Below are positions 18,133 through 27,755 of a DNA stretch of 64,000 bases, piece by piece. This DNA is from Myxococcales bacterium. GTDB taxonomy: Bacteria > Myxococcota > UBA727 > VGSZ01. How positions within the stretch are numbered: position 1 is the stretch's first letter; the number at the start of each line of letters is the position of its first letter. The translations under genes were made by a program, and so were the position numbers. Below the pieces are notes generated by a model. It was not told where the DNA came from. It worked only from the letters and a program-made list of their open reading frames with translations, and did not search any database. The DNA lies in assembly GCA_023248635.1 (NCBI GenBank), contig JAHFED010000021.1:1-64000 (forward strand), given 5' to 3'.

Positions 18133-18252
18133 GGCGGGTCCGAGCTGCCGTGCCCGGCGCTGGTCGTCGGTTGCGTTGGGCGCGATCCACCGGTCGCTTG
18201 TTCTTGGTGACGCGGAAGCGGGCAGTCACAAAGAAGCAACCCTGCGCACGGA

Positions 18253-18966
18253 TCAGTCGACGTCGACGGTGGCTGCGGCGCTGCAGGTCAACGTGGCTCC
18301 AAACACGGATTCCGATCCCGCCAAAGTGGCGGCGAAGACGTAGTCGCCGTCGACGTCGAAGGCGAAGGCGAACTGGGCGCTGCCGCCGCTCATGTTGACC
18401 ATGCGGGTGCGGGCGTTGGCGTCGTCGTTGGCCGGTGCCGTGCGCAGGGCGATGACCCCACCGTTCAGCAGGGTCTGGGCGTCGCCGTCTGCGGGATCGC
18501 CGCCAGAGCAGGTGACGACGGCGTCGCCGACGACGTCGACGACGACGGCACACACGCCAGGGATGGGCGGGGGCGCTTCGCGTTCGTCGAGCCCAAGGAC
18601 GGAGCGTTGCACCGACAGCGCGCCAGCACTGGCGGTGAGTAGGTTGTTCGCGCCCGTGGGTGGCAGCCCGACGTCGATGGTCACTTGCGCGCTGGCCTGT
18701 CCATCGACGACGTCGGCGGCGGTGGTGCTGGTGGCGCTCTGCAGGGTGACGCTGCCGATGGTGTCGTCGTTTTCGATGCGCAACACGACGGCGACCTGCA
18801 GGCCCACGGTGGTCTCGTCGACGTCGTCAGCGGGGAGTACGAAGGCGTCGGGCAGGCCAGCGAAGAGCAGCGCGGGACCCGCAGGATCGGCGGGCTCTTC
18901 GACCGGGGGCGCGCAGGCCACACCCGCGCTCAGGACCAAGGCAACCCATGTGAGGCGGCGGATCAT
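18253..18966 (-). CDS. Small secreted lipoprotein of unknown function
   Basis: This 237-aa protein has a lipoprotein signal peptide ending in GVAC, with lipidation at Cys18, then a Pro/Glu-rich linker. The remainder is beta-rich, with alternating hydrophobic residues as in Ig-like folds. Four cysteines in the last 110 residues (PGVCAV, VTCSGG, LTCSAA and others) could form disulfides. Its ATG overlaps the stop of the thioredoxin-fusion gene (ATGA), so it is the last gene of the thiD-tadA operon. A substrate or partner for the upstream exported thioredoxin domain is an attractive but unproven idea. Confidence 0.75.
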   Translation of the reverse strand: MIRRLTWVALVLSAGVACAPPVEEPADPAGPALLFAGLPDAFVLPADDVDETTVGLQVAVVLRIENDDTIGSVTLQSATSTTAADVVDGQASAQVTIDVGLPPTGANNLLTASAGALSVQRSVLGLDEREAPPPIPGVCAVVVDVVGDAVVTCSGGDPADGDAQTLLNGGVIALRTAPANDDANARTRMVNMSGGSAQFAFAFDVDGDYVFAATLAGSESVFGATLTCSAAATVDVD

Positions 18967-20108
18967 GGGGACTCCAACAAGAGCGCTTCGACTTCGGCGG
19001 CGACGACGGTGGGGTCCGTGTAACCCAAGTGCAAATGACGGATCTGGCCCTTGCTGTCGAGCACGTAGGACGAGGGCAAGCTGGTGAGACCGACGCGTTC
19101 GCCGAGCCCCCTGTCGTCGACGAGGCTGTCAAAGGACGGGGCGATTTCGGCCCACGCTTTGCGGGCGGCCTCGATCTCCTGGGGCTCGCGGTTGACGCCG
19201 ACGACGACGACATTCTTGTCTTTGAGCCGGGCAGCCAGTTTGGACAGCTCGGGCAGTGAGCGCCGGCAGGGCCCGCACCACGAAGCCCAGAAGTCGACGA
19301 CGACGACGCGGGTTCCTGGGCTGCGGGCCAGGGCTGCGACGTCGACGCGGCCGCGTCCTTCGAGCTTTTTCAAGCTCACAGAGGGAAAAGCGTCGCCGCG
19401 CAGGCGAGGCCGCAGCTGCTCCGATCGGCCCACGACATCGACCAGCGATCCGAGGCCGAGCAGGCCCATCACCGCGACGACGACGAAAAAGCCGATACGC
19501 GCTCGCCGCGGGGTCGGCGCTGCTCCTTTCACGGCATGCACGGAAGCCCTGAGCCAAGCCAAGAGCACCGCGACCCCCGGTCCCCAGGCGACCACGCATT
19601 TCACGACGAAGCGCGCGACATCAACCTTGCCGTTGACGACGACGGCGAAGGAATCGACCGCCCGGTGGGGCAACCACCACAGCTCGAGGCCGGCGATCGC
19701 GAGCAAGCCGCCGACCCCCTTGGCCAGTGCCAGCAAGACGAGCAAATAGGCGGTGGCGATGGCCGCGCCGACGACGCGTCTCTTCAGCGCCCACGCCACG
19801 CAGCCCACCACGGCGGCGGCGCCGACGATGACAGCGAAGTCCGTGCGTCCGGCCCGCAACACCACGTCGAGCAGGCGCTTGACGATGATGAGCGGCGCCT
19901 CCGACGCCAGAGTGAGCAAACGGTAGACCTCGACACCCGCGATGGCGCAGACGACGAAGGCGTAAACGAGCACGGGCTCGATGGGATGAGCGCGCCGGTC
20001 GTCGATGAGCGCGTTGAAGGCGCGCCAGGGTGATGCGACCACGCCGCCGATGCGGGCCGCCGCCGACGTCGCTGGGCCCGCCGCTTTTTCGCTGGGGACC
20101 TGGGTCAT
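18963..20108 (-). CDS. Membrane-anchored thioredoxin (Yip1-like plus TlpA/ResA-like)
   Basis: This 381-aa protein fuses a four-to-five-helix membrane domain (about residues 30-210, beginning ASPWRAFNALIDDRR, which resembles the Yip1 domain family) to a C-terminal redoxin domain. The redoxin active site is WCGPC at about residues 276-280 in the context FWASWCGPC, with a later cis-Pro segment (TSLPSSYVLD). ResA/TlpA-type proteins reduce or oxidise cysteine pairs outside the membrane, for example in c-type cytochrome maturation. The ATG at 20108 overlaps the tadA stop by 4 nt. The frame is open far upstream through tadA, but that part is a shadow. The fusion of Yip1-like and TlpA-like domains is unusual to me. 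Confidence 0.82.
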   Translation of the reverse strand: MTQVPSEKAAGPATSAAARIGGVVASPWRAFNALIDDRRAHPIEPVLVYAFVVCAIAGVEVYRLLTLASEAPLIIVKRLLDVVLRAGRTDFAVIVGAAAVVGCVAWALKRRVVGAAIATAYLLVLLALAKGVGGLLAIAGLELWWLPHRAVDSFAVVVNGKVDVARFVVKCVVAWGPGVAVLLAWLRASVHAVKGAAPTPRRARIGFFVVVAVMGLLGLGSLVDVVGRSEQLRPRLRGDAFPSVSLKKLEGRGRVDVAALARSPGTRVVVVDFWASWCGPCRRSLPELSKLAARLKDKNVVVVGVNREPQEIEAARKAWAEIAPSFDSLVDDRGLGERVGLTSLPSSYVLDSKGQIRHLHLGYTDPTVVAAEVEALLLESP

Positions 20109-20593
20109 GGCGAACCTGTCTTGGTCTTGGCGTTGGCGATCCGGCGCGCGCTGAAGAAGCGCTTCAGCACCGCGCTGCATTCGTCCTGCAAGAGTCCGCT
20201 CTCGACGACAAGACGGTGGTTGAGGCGGGGATCGCGAACCACATCGGCGAGGGATCCGCAGGCGCCGGCTTTGGGATCGAGAGCGCCAAAGACCAGTCGA
20301 TCGATGCGCGCGTTCACCAGCGCGCCGGCGCACATGAAACAGGGTTCCAAAGTCACGTAGAGGGTGCAGCCCGTGAGGCGCCAGCGCGACAACGACGACG
20401 ACGCCACTGCGATGGCCACCAGCTCGGCATGGGCCAGCGGATCCTGATCGCTTTCGCGGCGGTTGCGACCGACGCCGACGACGACGCCTTCGTGCACGAT
20501 CACGCAGCCCACGGGCACTTCGCCCTCGGCGGCGGCCTGATCGGCGAGCAGCAGCGCCTGGCGCAGAAAGACGTCGTCGTCGGCGCTGCTCAT
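20105..20593 (-). CDS. tadA: tRNA-specific adenosine deaminase
   Basis: This 162-aa zinc-dependent deaminase converts A34 of tRNA-Arg to inosine. The zinc and catalytic motifs are AHAELVAI (His ligand and catalytic Glu) and PCFMCAGAL (two Cys ligands), in normal positions. The N-terminal helix and GEVPVGCVIV strand are typical of TadA. It overlaps thiD upstream and the thioredoxin fusion downstream, each by ATGA. A guanine or other nucleoside deaminase is possible, but the TadA reading fits length and motifs best. Confidence 0.93.
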   Translation of the reverse strand: MSSADDDVFLRQALLLADQAAAEGEVPVGCVIVHEGVVVGVGRNRRESDQDPLAHAELVAIAVASSSLSRWRLTGCTLYVTLEPCFMCAGALVNARIDRLVFGALDPKAGACGSLADVVRDPRLNHRLVVESGLLQDECSAVLKRFFSARRIANAKTKTGSP

Positions 20594-21393
20594 GAGGGCG
20601 GATCGAAGGGGTGCAAGTGATGCAGCGGACCGTCGCCAGCCCCAAGGCCGGGCGCGCGGGCGATGGCGGTGTGCACGTAGGCGATGGCGCCTTCGACGGC
20701 GTCGTCGAGGCCTTGTCCAAGGGCCAGGCGGGCGGCGATGGCCGCCGACAAGGTGCAGCCAGTGCCGTGGGTGTGCCGGCTGCGCAAGCGCGGGCTCTCA
20801 AAGCGTCGACTGCCATCGGGTGTGACCAGAAGGTCGACGACGACGTCGCTGGTGCCATGTCCCCCTTTCACCAACACGGCGCGAGCACCGCGTTTCAGCA
20901 AGAGGCGAGCAGCGCGCAATCCGCCGTCGTCGACGTCACAGCCTGCCAGGCGTGCGGCCTCGGGCAGGTTGGGGGTGAGCAGGCTTGCAAGTGGCAGCAA
21001 GCGATCGAGCAGCAGGTCGACGGCGTCGTCCTCCAAAAGGGCCCGGCCGCTGGAGCTCGTCAACACGGGATCGATGACCAGGGAACGAGCGCTTCCCCAC
21101 AGGGCATCAGCGACGACGTCGACGGCGGCGCGGTCGCCGAGCATGCCGGTCTTGATGGCCCGCACCGGCAGGTCGTCGAGCACGGCCGCGATCTGGGCGC
21201 TGATGATCGCCGGCGGACAGCAGTGCACCGCGCGCACGGCCAGTGTGTTCTGGGCGGTGATGGCCGTGATCGCCGAGGCGCCGTAGCAGCCATGGGCAGC
21301 GAAGGTCTTGAGATCGGCCTGGATGCCCGCGCCGCCGGAGGAGTCCGAGCCGGCAATGGTGAGGACCACGGGGACGTCGACGACGGCAGCCAT
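20590..21393 (-). CDS. thiD: Hydroxymethylpyrimidine/phosphomethylpyrimidine kinase
   Basis: ThiD phosphorylates HMP and HMP-P in thiamine synthesis or salvage. This 267-aa ribokinase-like protein has [20 protein letters not shown] near the N-terminus, IKTGMLG, and the anion-hole motif HTHGTGCT in the C-terminal half. I prefer the ATG at 21393, with AGGA about 9 nt upstream; an in-frame ATG at 21420 would add nine residues before the usual family start. It is the first gene of the tadA-thioredoxin-lipoprotein chain, and a small membrane-protein gene ends 52 bp before it. No other thiamine gene or riboswitch is visible here. Confidence 0.94.
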   Translation of the reverse strand: MAAVVDVPVVLTIAGSDSSGGAGIQADLKTFAAHGCYGASAITAITAQNTLAVRAVHCCPPAIISAQIAAVLDDLPVRAIKTGMLGDRAAVDVVADALWGSARSLVIDPVLTSSSGRALLEDDAVDLLLDRLLPLASLLTPNLPEAARLAGCDVDDGGLRAARLLLKRGARAVLVKGGHGTSDVVVDLLVTPDGSRRFESPRLRSRHTHGTGCTLSAAIAARLALGQGLDDAVEGAIAYVHTAIARAPGLGAGDGPLHHLHPFDPPS

Positions 21394-21445
21394 TCCCCCC
21401 GTTCCTAACACCTTGTCCATCGTGCGTCCCGGCGTCGTCTTGACG

Positions 21446-21751
21446 CTATTGGACCACGGGCACGCGGGCCTTGGCGTTCAACTTGTTCACCAGGGACGTG
21501 CGAGCCACGCGGGTGATCACGGCTCCGATCAACAGCGCGGCCCACACCACCGTCGTCGCCGTCGTGCGCCCGCCGGTCTGGTTGTACACCAGCAGCAACA
21601 TGCTGCCGACGAAGAGCACGCCGTACTGGACGTTGAGCTGACGGACGCGCTTGGTCCACGCGAGGATCTGCAGGTCGGGCGCAGGCGGCGGTGGGGGCGG
21701 CGTGGGGCCGGCGGCCGGCGTCGAAGGGCTCGAGACGTTGGAGTCGGTCAT
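21446..21751 (-). CDS. Small two-helix membrane protein
   Basis: This 101-aa protein has a Pro-rich N-terminal tail (a run of P residues at about 18-25). Two hydrophobic segments follow, [16 protein letters not shown] and [16 protein letters not shown], with a short basic C-terminus. No function is evident. The ATG at 21751 has no strong ribosome-binding site. It is divergent from the histidine kinase and upstream of thiD, possibly in the same transcript. Confidence 0.65.
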   Translation of the reverse strand: MTDSNVSSPSTPAAGPTPPPPPPAPDLQILAWTKRVRQLNVQYGVLFVGSMLLLVYNQTGGRTTATTVVWAALLIGAVITRVARTSLVNKLNAKARVPVVQ

Positions 21752-21881
21752 GGCCCCATGCTCACACTGGACGTGCACACCGCAAGACAGGTGGGGCCCA
21801 AGCTGTGCGCCCGCGCACCCGCGCGCGGCGGACGACGTCGTCGAGGACAGCGGGCCGGTGGCGCAGTAACACTCAGACGTG

Positions 21882-23381
21882 ATGCGTCCTGCCAGCTCAC
21901 AGCCCTCGCGCATCGTGGCCCGGCTCTTTCTCGCCGTGGGCCTGCCCGCCGCCGTCGTCGTTGTCGTGCTCGGGGCGCTGTCGTGGCGCACCACGCGCGG
22001 GGCCGTCGAAGCCTCGCTGCAGCGGGAGCTGGCCGCCGCCACCGCCGTCGCCGCCGCCACCATCAACGCCGCCAACGCGCGCCAGGTGCTGCCTGAAGAG
22101 CAGGAGGAGTCGCGCACCTACAAGCGGGTCGTGGCCCGGCTGAAGGCGCTGGCGTCGTCGACTGGCTCGGTGCGCATCATGTTGGTCGACGCCGCCGAAC
22201 GGGTGCGGGCCGACAGCGACGGCGTGCTGCGCATCGGGGATCCGGCGCCGCGGGTGGCTCTCGATCGGCTCGAAATCCGCCGCGCTCTGGCCGGCAAAGC
22301 CGCCGTCAGCGTGCCTTTCACGGGCCCCGATGGGCATCGCTACATGGCGGCCTACGCGCTCGTCCCCGAGCAGAGCGGCAGCATCGACGGCGAAGCGGTT
22401 GCCGCGGTGCGCGATGACCAGCGCCTGGTGTTGGCCATGGAGGCCCCCGCCGCAGCCCTCGACGCCACCTTCGCCGTCGCCCGCACCATCACCATCCTCG
22501 TCGTCGCCGCGGTGTTGCTGGTGCTCTTGCTCGCCGTCGTCGTCGCCCGCACCATCACCCGGCCGCTCTTGTCGCTGTCGAACTCCGCTGAACGCCTCGC
22601 CGCTGGCGACCTGCGCGAGCCTCTGCGTGTGCCAAACGGCGATGACGAGGTGTCGCGCCTGGGCACCACGCTCGAGGCCATGCGCAAAGCCCTCGTCGAC
22701 CGCGACGCCGATCGGCAGATGATGCTCGCCGGCATCGCCCACGAGATCAGAAATCCCCTCGGCGGCATGGAGCTTTTCTCGGGCCTGCTCGAGGAGGGCG
22801 TCGCCGAGCTCGACGACGACAACGTGGGCCCTGGCGTGAAGCAGGAGCTGCTCGAGCAAACCCGTCGAGTGAAAAAAGAGCTGCGCTATCTGACGGGCGT
22901 GGTGAACGACTTCTTGGCCTTCGCGAAAGATGCCCCCGCCGACCGCGCCGACGTGGGCGAGGTGGATCTGCGGGCTTTGCTCGAAGACGTGCGCTCGCTG
23001 ACCGCCAGGCCAGACCGCGCCGCCATCGTCGTCGTCGTCGAAGACGTCGTCGCCTTCGCGCTCGATCGCAACCGCATCAAGCAGGCCCTCTTGAATCTCG
23101 TCGAAAACGCCCTGCAGGCCACGCCCACAGAAGGAAGCGTGACCCTGCGCGCCAGCGTCGACGACGGCGCCCTGCTCTTGGTCGTCGAAGACACAGGCAA
23201 AGGCATGGACGAGACGACGGCGAAGCATGCTTTCACGCCCTTTTTCACCACCAAGGAAAAGGGCTCGGGTCTGGGTCTGGCGCTGGTGCGCAAGCTCGCC
23301 CGCGATCAAGGCGGTGACGCCCGCATCGAGAGCACACCCGGTCGGGGAACGCGCGTCCTGCTGCGCCTCGCTCGGCTCTGA
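21882..23381 (+). CDS. Membrane sensor histidine kinase
   Basis: This 499-aa protein has one transmembrane helix at about residues 12-35 and a second at about 195-220 around a periplasmic sensor domain that I cannot name. Next come a HAMP domain ([23 protein letters not shown]), HisKA with phospho-acceptor His about 287 in [10 protein letters not shown], and HATPase_c with N box [12 protein letters not shown]1 DTGKGM and G2 GSGLGLALV. All catalytic elements are intact. A GTG at 21879 directly before the ATG is an equal start choice. No response regulator is adjacent, so its partner must be elsewhere. Confidence 0.93.
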   Translation: MRPASSQPSRIVARLFLAVGLPAAVVVVVLGALSWRTTRGAVEASLQRELAAATAVAAATINAANARQVLPEEQEESRTYKRVVARLKALASSTGSVRIMLVDAAERVRADSDGVLRIGDPAPRVALDRLEIRRALAGKAAVSVPFTGPDGHRYMAAYALVPEQSGSIDGEAVAAVRDDQRLVLAMEAPAAALDATFAVARTITILVVAAVLLVLLLAVVVARTITRPLLSLSNSAERLAAGDLREPLRVPNGDDEVSRLGTTLEAMRKALVDRDADRQMMLAGIAHEIRNPLGGMELFSGLLEEGVAELDDDNVGPGVKQELLEQTRRVKKELRYLTGVVNDFLAFAKDAPADRADVGEVDLRALLEDVRSLTARPDRAAIVVVVEDVVAFALDRNRIKQALLNLVENALQATPTEGSVTLRASVDDGALLLVVEDTGKGMDETTAKHAFTPFFTTKEKGSGLGLALVRKLARDQGGDARIESTPGRGTRVLLRLARL

Positions 23382-23543
23382 TCCCCCAAAGATCCGATGG
23401 CGCGGGCCCTTCGGCGTCACCGAGCAGCCCCCCCAAGCGACCCAGGATCCGGTGTGCGTTCCCCGCACGCTTTTCGAGGCATATGCCTTGCTGTGTCTGT
23501 GCCACGAGCCAGTTCTGCAGTTTCTGAGAGGGAGGGGAGTCTG

Positions 23544-25292
23544 ATGCGTCCACACAGCAAACGAGCTCTCGTCGTCGCAGCCGGCTTCTGCGTCGTCTTC
23601 ACCGCCGCTTGTCCCGGCCGACCGGCTCTCGATGCGGGTGTCGAGGAGCCCACCGTGCCCCCCGCCCTCGTCTGCGAGGCCTGCGATCTCAACCATCCCA
23701 TCAACGCGGTGCTGGCGTCGTCGTTCGTCGCGCTCGGGCTCACGCCGCACTTGGCCACCAACGATGAGGTGTGTCGGCGCGCGGGCTTCGATCTGCTCGG
23801 ACGGCCCTTGACGACGACGGAGCTGAGCGACTGCGCGGGCGCTGCCGATCTCGACACGGCCTTGCTCGCGCTGCAGGGCAGCGATGACTACCTGCTGCAA
23901 TCCCAGCGACACTGGGCCGATCGCTTCGGCACCGACGACGTCGTCGTCGACTTCCGCGCCACCGTTGCGCTGTATCAGCGGGTCGACGCCCTGCATCGGG
24001 GCGAGCTCCGCTACGACGATTTCGTCGTCGACGTGCTGCGCCAGTCGGGCTTGATCAACGCCGACTTCACGGGCCGCGAACGCGTGCGTCGGGTGTTCCG
24101 GGCGTTGCTGCAGCGAAAGCCGAACGAGGCCGAAGAAAACGCGCTGGCCGGATTGTGGCGGGCCTGGGTCATCGACTTCGGCGGCCTCACCGACCCCGAC
24201 CTGCCCATCCCCCGCAACTACGGCTACGTGATGGCGGGCCTGTGCGAGCCCCTCGCACGCTGCTCGACGGAGCTCTGGGGCGGCGCCGTCGTCGACCTCT
24301 CGATGATCGCCGAGGCCGATCGCTTCACGCCCCTGTATGAAGACCAGTTGGGCAATCCCGAAAACGCCGAGATCAACGCTGCGCTCGGGGCCCCCGGCGA
24401 GCTCTTTGCCCGCCAGCCCGAGACCTATGAAGCGCAGGCCGACGCCATCCTCGATCGCTTCTTGGATTGGGACGAAGGCGAACGCGACATCCGCACGCCG
24501 GGCTTCCTCTTCCCCGCGGTGCGCGCCGTCGTCGCTGACCAGCTGAGAGAGACGGGTGACGTTCCCGCTGCCGAGCGCCTGGTGCTCACCTCATTGCTCT
24601 ACATCCAGACCAGCGTCGTCGACGACGGCGTCACCCTCGATGGCGACGAAAGCAACCGTCCGCACCCGCTCTCGGTGGGACCCACCAAGCCGATCATCGG
24701 CGAGGCCTGGATCGCCAGCCTGCAAAACACCAGCTCCTACGACTACGGCACCTGCGACCCGCGCTTCTCCGACGGGTTCAGCTTTTCGATGCTCTACCAG
24801 AGCTACAGCGACGGCCTCATCAACGCAGTTCAATACAACGAGCTCATGACGGTGTTGCTCCAAGCCCGTGGCGATCGCGGACGTCTGCAACCCACCGGCG
24901 AAATTGGCGAAGATGGCGTCACCGAGCTGGTCGGCTACGACTACGGCTACACCTTCGTGGCCCGACAGCTCGGTGGATGCCCCGGATTCGGCGCGGTGCG
25001 CAGCCGCCCCGCCGGCGTCGCCTTCGCCTCGGTGCAAGACGGCATGGCGGAAGCGTTGTGTGCGCCCGAGCTGCTCGATCGCGTGATCCCGCCCGGACGC
25101 CCCTCCGTCGATGACGTCACCAGCGCTGTGTTTCAGGCATTGCTGCAGCGCGCGCCGAGCGCCGAAGAGCGGGAGCTCGTGACGAGCGGCTCGGGCTGCG
25201 CCGTCCTCGACGACGGCGACTGCGCAGCTCCCTTGCTCGCCTCGCGCTTGTGCGTCGGCATCGCAGGGACCAGCGAGAGCTTGTTCCGATGA
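23544..25292 (+). CDS. DUF1549-like lipoprotein of the DUF1501 cluster
   Basis: This 582-aa protein has a lipoprotein signal peptide with Cys23 (FTAAC). Residues about 50-130 (GLTPHLATNDEVCRRAGFDLLGRPLTTTELSD, then SQRHWADRF; quoted in parts) follow the pattern of the DUF1549 domain of planctomycete-type secreted proteins. That pattern is right-handed RR-FDL-G-P-T-E and then a W-D after a Tyr-rich stretch. Segments FRALLQRKPNEAEE and FQALLQRAPSAEERE recall the DUF1553-type C-terminal repeats. The biochemical function of these domains is unknown. The ATG at 23544 is preceded by an ideal GGAGGGGAG. It is followed by a DUF1501 gene, the usual partner, across a 184-bp gap carrying one family B repeat. 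Confidence 0.72.
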   Translation: MRPHSKRALVVAAGFCVVFTAACPGRPALDAGVEEPTVPPALVCEACDLNHPINAVLASSFVALGLTPHLATNDEVCRRAGFDLLGRPLTTTELSDCAGAADLDTALLALQGSDDYLLQSQRHWADRFGTDDVVVDFRATVALYQRVDALHRGELRYDDFVVDVLRQSGLINADFTGRERVRRVFRALLQRKPNEAEENALAGLWRAWVIDFGGLTDPDLPIPRNYGYVMAGLCEPLARCSTELWGGAVVDLSMIAEADRFTPLYEDQLGNPENAEINAALGAPGELFARQPETYEAQADAILDRFLDWDEGERDIRTPGFLFPAVRAVVADQLRETGDVPAAERLVLTSLLYIQTSVVDDGVTLDGDESNRPHPLSVGPTKPIIGEAWIASLQNTSSYDYGTCDPRFSDGFSFSMLYQSYSDGLINAVQYNELMTVLLQARGDRGRLQPTGEIGEDGVTELVGYDYGYTFVARQLGGCPGFGAVRSRPAGVAFASVQDGMAEALCAPELLDRVIPPGRPSVDDVTSAVFQALLQRAPSAEERELVTSGSGCAVLDDGDCAAPLLASRLCVGIAGTSESLFR

Positions 25293-25366
25293 TGCGCCGC
25301 TTGAACCATCTCCTCGCCGGGCGCGGCCCCTGCTCCGTGGGGTCCCCCCGGAGCGCCGAGCTGCGG

Positions 25367-25440
25367 GAATTCACCGACAGCGCTTCGCGTGTCGGTGAAT
25401 TGTCTACAGGTTCATCGCCTGGCGGCGATGAATTGTCTAC
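25367..25440 (+). repeat. Repeat family B, single copy inside an operon
   Basis: One copy carries hairpin B1 (TTCACCGACA and TGTCGGTGAA arms) followed by TGTCTACAGG and hairpin B2 (TTCATCGC and GCGATGAA arms), then a second TTGTCTAC. It lies 75 bp after the DUF1549-like stop and 37 bp before the DUF1501 start. A hairpin here could reduce read-through or stabilise an mRNA end. Confidence 0.85.
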
Positions 25441-25476
25441 GTGCGCTGCCTTCCTCCGTTGTGCGCAGGAGCTCTC

Positions 25477-26850
25477 ATGATGTCCATCTCTCGTCGTCAC
25501 CTGCTGAAGGTGGCCGGTCTGGCGGCGGTGGCTCCGACGCTCTTGCTCGGCCGTCGCGCCCGCGCCAACGCTGCCACCGGACAAGTGAAGCACGTGCTGG
25601 TGTTGAACCTGCGCGGTGGCTTTCGCAGCCACTGCACCTTCAACGCCGTGGGCAGCTTTCAACACAACCCCTTCGGCTCGCAGAGCAGCGTCGCCGGTAC
25701 CGAGTGGACACTCGGGGCCGCCTGCGGCGCGCGCTCCTATGCCTCGAGTTTGGGACAGGTTCCAGCCTTCGCCGACGTCACCGATCAGGTTTGCGTCCTG
25801 GGCTCGGTCGATCAGAACCCGGGCGGCCCCGCGGAAATCGATCACGTCGCCGGCCAGCGTCGCGTCGGCACCGGTTTCCCCGACGGCGAAAACGGCCTCC
25901 TCTCCATCGTCGGCGCCCACCATCCGCTGTACCGAGATGGCTTCAACGCCGACGTGTTGCCCCCCGTCGAGATCGGACCCTCGGAGTTCGGCATCGGCGT
26001 CGGCGACTACGGCGAACGCCGACCCCTCACCTTGTTCGGCGTGCAGTTCGGTGGCGGCACCGGCGCGGGTACGACGGCGGGCTGGCACACCGAGCTGCGC
26101 AAGAAGCTCGACGAGCGTTTTCTGGCCAAGCGCTCCCGCGCCTACCAGCGCAGGCTCAAGGCCTTTCGTCTGGCCAAGGAAAACGCCGCGCTCTTTTCGG
26201 GCATGCTGCAGGACCCCCGCCTCGACATCGTCCGCAGCCCCGACGCCGTCGACGCCGGCGTCAGCAACGCCGCTCTCCTCGAGGTGTTGGGCAACCACGA
26301 CCTCACAGAGATTGGCGATCCCCAGCCGAGCATTTCCTGGGGTGCCGACATCGCCCTCGCCCTGCGCTGCTTCTCCTTGGGCTCGCCGATGGTGACCGTG
26401 GCTCGCGATGTCTACGACATGCACGACATCGAGGCCGACGCCTACGCGCCGCGCAGCGAGGACTTGGTGCGGCAGCTCACGGGCCTGCACTTCTTGCTGA
26501 AACGCATGCCCTACCCCGAGGGAGGCACCTATTGGGACAAGACCCTCGTCGTCACCACCAGCGAGTTCAGCCGCAACAACACGCAGCTGCTCACGGGCTT
26601 CAACACCGGCAACGGCTCGGATCACGTGGGCGACGCCGACGACCCCGCGCGCAACCAGGCCATCGTCATGATGGGGGGCGTCGTCGCCGCAGCCGGCAAG
26701 CTGATTGGCGCCACCGACGACGCCATCAAGGCAACCGGCGACGTCATTGCCAGCCGCGATGTGTTGGCCACTGTGCTCGACGTGTTGGGGCTCGATCCCA
26801 CCGAGCACCTCGGCAGCAAAGCCAAGGCGATCGCGCAGGTGTTCTCATGA
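25477..26850 (+). CDS. Tat-exported DUF1501 family protein
   Basis: This 457-aa protein starts with a twin-arginine signal (SRRHLLKVAGLAAVAPTLLL) ending near residue 33, so it is exported folded. The following sequence (KHVLVLNLRGGFRSH, the His/Asp-rich middle, VVTTSEFSRNN, NGSDHVGD) matches the DUF1501 family, which has an alkaline-phosphatase/sulfatase-like fold. Its substrate is unknown. The ATG at 25477 follows AGGAG by 5 nt; a second ATG is at 25480. The stop overlaps the next start (ATGA), so it is coupled with a small c-type-like lipoprotein. Together with the DUF1549-like gene this forms a PSD1/DUF1501-type cluster. Confidence 0.88.
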   Translation: MMSISRRHLLKVAGLAAVAPTLLLGRRARANAATGQVKHVLVLNLRGGFRSHCTFNAVGSFQHNPFGSQSSVAGTEWTLGAACGARSYASSLGQVPAFADVTDQVCVLGSVDQNPGGPAEIDHVAGQRRVGTGFPDGENGLLSIVGAHHPLYRDGFNADVLPPVEIGPSEFGIGVGDYGERRPLTLFGVQFGGGTGAGTTAGWHTELRKKLDERFLAKRSRAYQRRLKAFRLAKENAALFSGMLQDPRLDIVRSPDAVDAGVSNAALLEVLGNHDLTEIGDPQPSISWGADIALALRCFSLGSPMVTVARDVYDMHDIEADAYAPRSEDLVRQLTGLHFLLKRMPYPEGGTYWDKTLVVTTSEFSRNNTQLLTGFNTGNGSDHVGDADDPARNQAIVMMGGVVAAAGKLIGATDDAIKATGDVIASRDVLATVLDVLGLDPTEHLGSKAKAIAQVFS

Positions 26851-27755
26851 GTCGCGTCTTGGCTTCGCTCTCCCTTTTGGCGGCGCTCAGCGCTTGCCCG
26901 GTCGATCCCGTGGTCACCGACATCGACGAAGCCCGGGCGCTGACGGCGACGGCCAAGTCGAAGTTCCCTCGCGTGGTCGATCTGCACCAGAAGATCGTCG
27001 CCCGCTCCTGCGCCCCCAACACCGGGGTCTGTCACAACACCAACAACTATCCCGAGCTCGCGACGCCGGCGTCGTTCCTGGCTTCGATCAACGCTTGGTG
27101 CAACCTCGCGAGTCCCGACCCCGCCCAGGGCTTCGACCTCTGCGAGCGCGCCGGCGACGTCCTCGTCAGCGGCAGCTTTCAGTCCGAGGTCGCTCACACC
27201 GAACGTCAGCCCGACGGGGGTTGGCAGCTGACCCTCCGCGACCCCGCCCCCCGCACCGACGACGTCGCCCCCGTCCGGTTCAAGTCCGCGCTCAACGAGC
27301 TGGTGTTTCAGCCCTTGCCCGAGTGGGGCGTGACCATCGCCATGGTCGAAGGCTCCACCCAGATCTCGTTGAGCATCGCCATCGAAGAGCCCTTCTTCGC
27401 CGAGCCCTACATCGACGAAGCCCTCACCGCGCTCGTGCAGGGCGATCAGAACGGCAACGGGGTCTTCGGCGCCGCCGACGTCGACGACGGCGTCAGCGAA
27501 GCGCGGGTCGGGGCTACGGTCATCGCTCCCCAGTCCCTGCTGCGCAGCTATCTGTGGGGACGCATCACCGGCACGGTGCCAGGCTCGCGCATGCCCCTGG
27601 CCAACCAGGCTCTCAGCGACGACGAATACCTGGCCTTGGCCTGCTTCATCGAAGGCTTACCCGCCAACGGATCCTTGCCCGCCACCGACGCCGCCATTGA
27701 CTACGACGCCTGCGCCTTCGCCAAAGAGCCGATCCTTTTTGCGATCAAGGACTGA
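26847..27755 (+). CDS. Lipoprotein with cytochrome-c-like CH motif
   Basis: This 302-aa protein has a lipobox LSAC with Cys17. Residues 55-63 hold Cys, six residues, then Cys-His. It is a widened form of the haem-attachment motif CxxCH, seen in the cytochrome-like domains that accompany DUF1549/DUF1501 proteins. Whether haem binds is uncertain. The middle is beta-rich, and a D-x-N-x-D-like loop (GDQNGNGVFGAADVDDG) may bind calcium. The protein ends in a helical part with LACFIEGLP, typical of cytochrome c C-termini. It overlaps the DUF1501 stop by ATGA. Its last 11 bases overlap the convergent HExxH gene. Confidence 0.78.
   Translation: MSRVLASLSLLAALSACPVDPVVTDIDEARALTATAKSKFPRVVDLHQKIVARSCAPNTGVCHNTNNYPELATPASFLASINAWCNLASPDPAQGFDLCERAGDVLVSGSFQSEVAHTERQPDGGWQLTLRDPAPRTDDVAPVRFKSALNELVFQPLPEWGVTIAMVEGSTQISLSIAIEEPFFAEPYIDEALTALVQGDQNGNGVFGAADVDDGVSEARVGATVIAPQSLLRSYLWGRITGTVPGSRMPLANQALSDDEYLALACFIEGLPANGSLPATDAAIDYDACAFAKEPILFAIKD

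Noticed and set aside
18137-18245. Possible terminator between lon and the convergent lipoprotein
   Set aside because: Only short imperfect inverted repeats (for example GTGAC/GTCAC) and no T-run; not enough to call.
21897-23996. Long leftward open frame opposite the histidine kinase
   Set aside because: The plus strand carries all kinase motifs; the antisense frame has none.
25389-26846. Apparent 5' extension of the small c-type lipoprotein frame through the DUF1501 gene
   Set aside because: It runs in another frame of DUF1501 from a repeat-derived start; the true start is the ATG at 26847 with a signal peptide.
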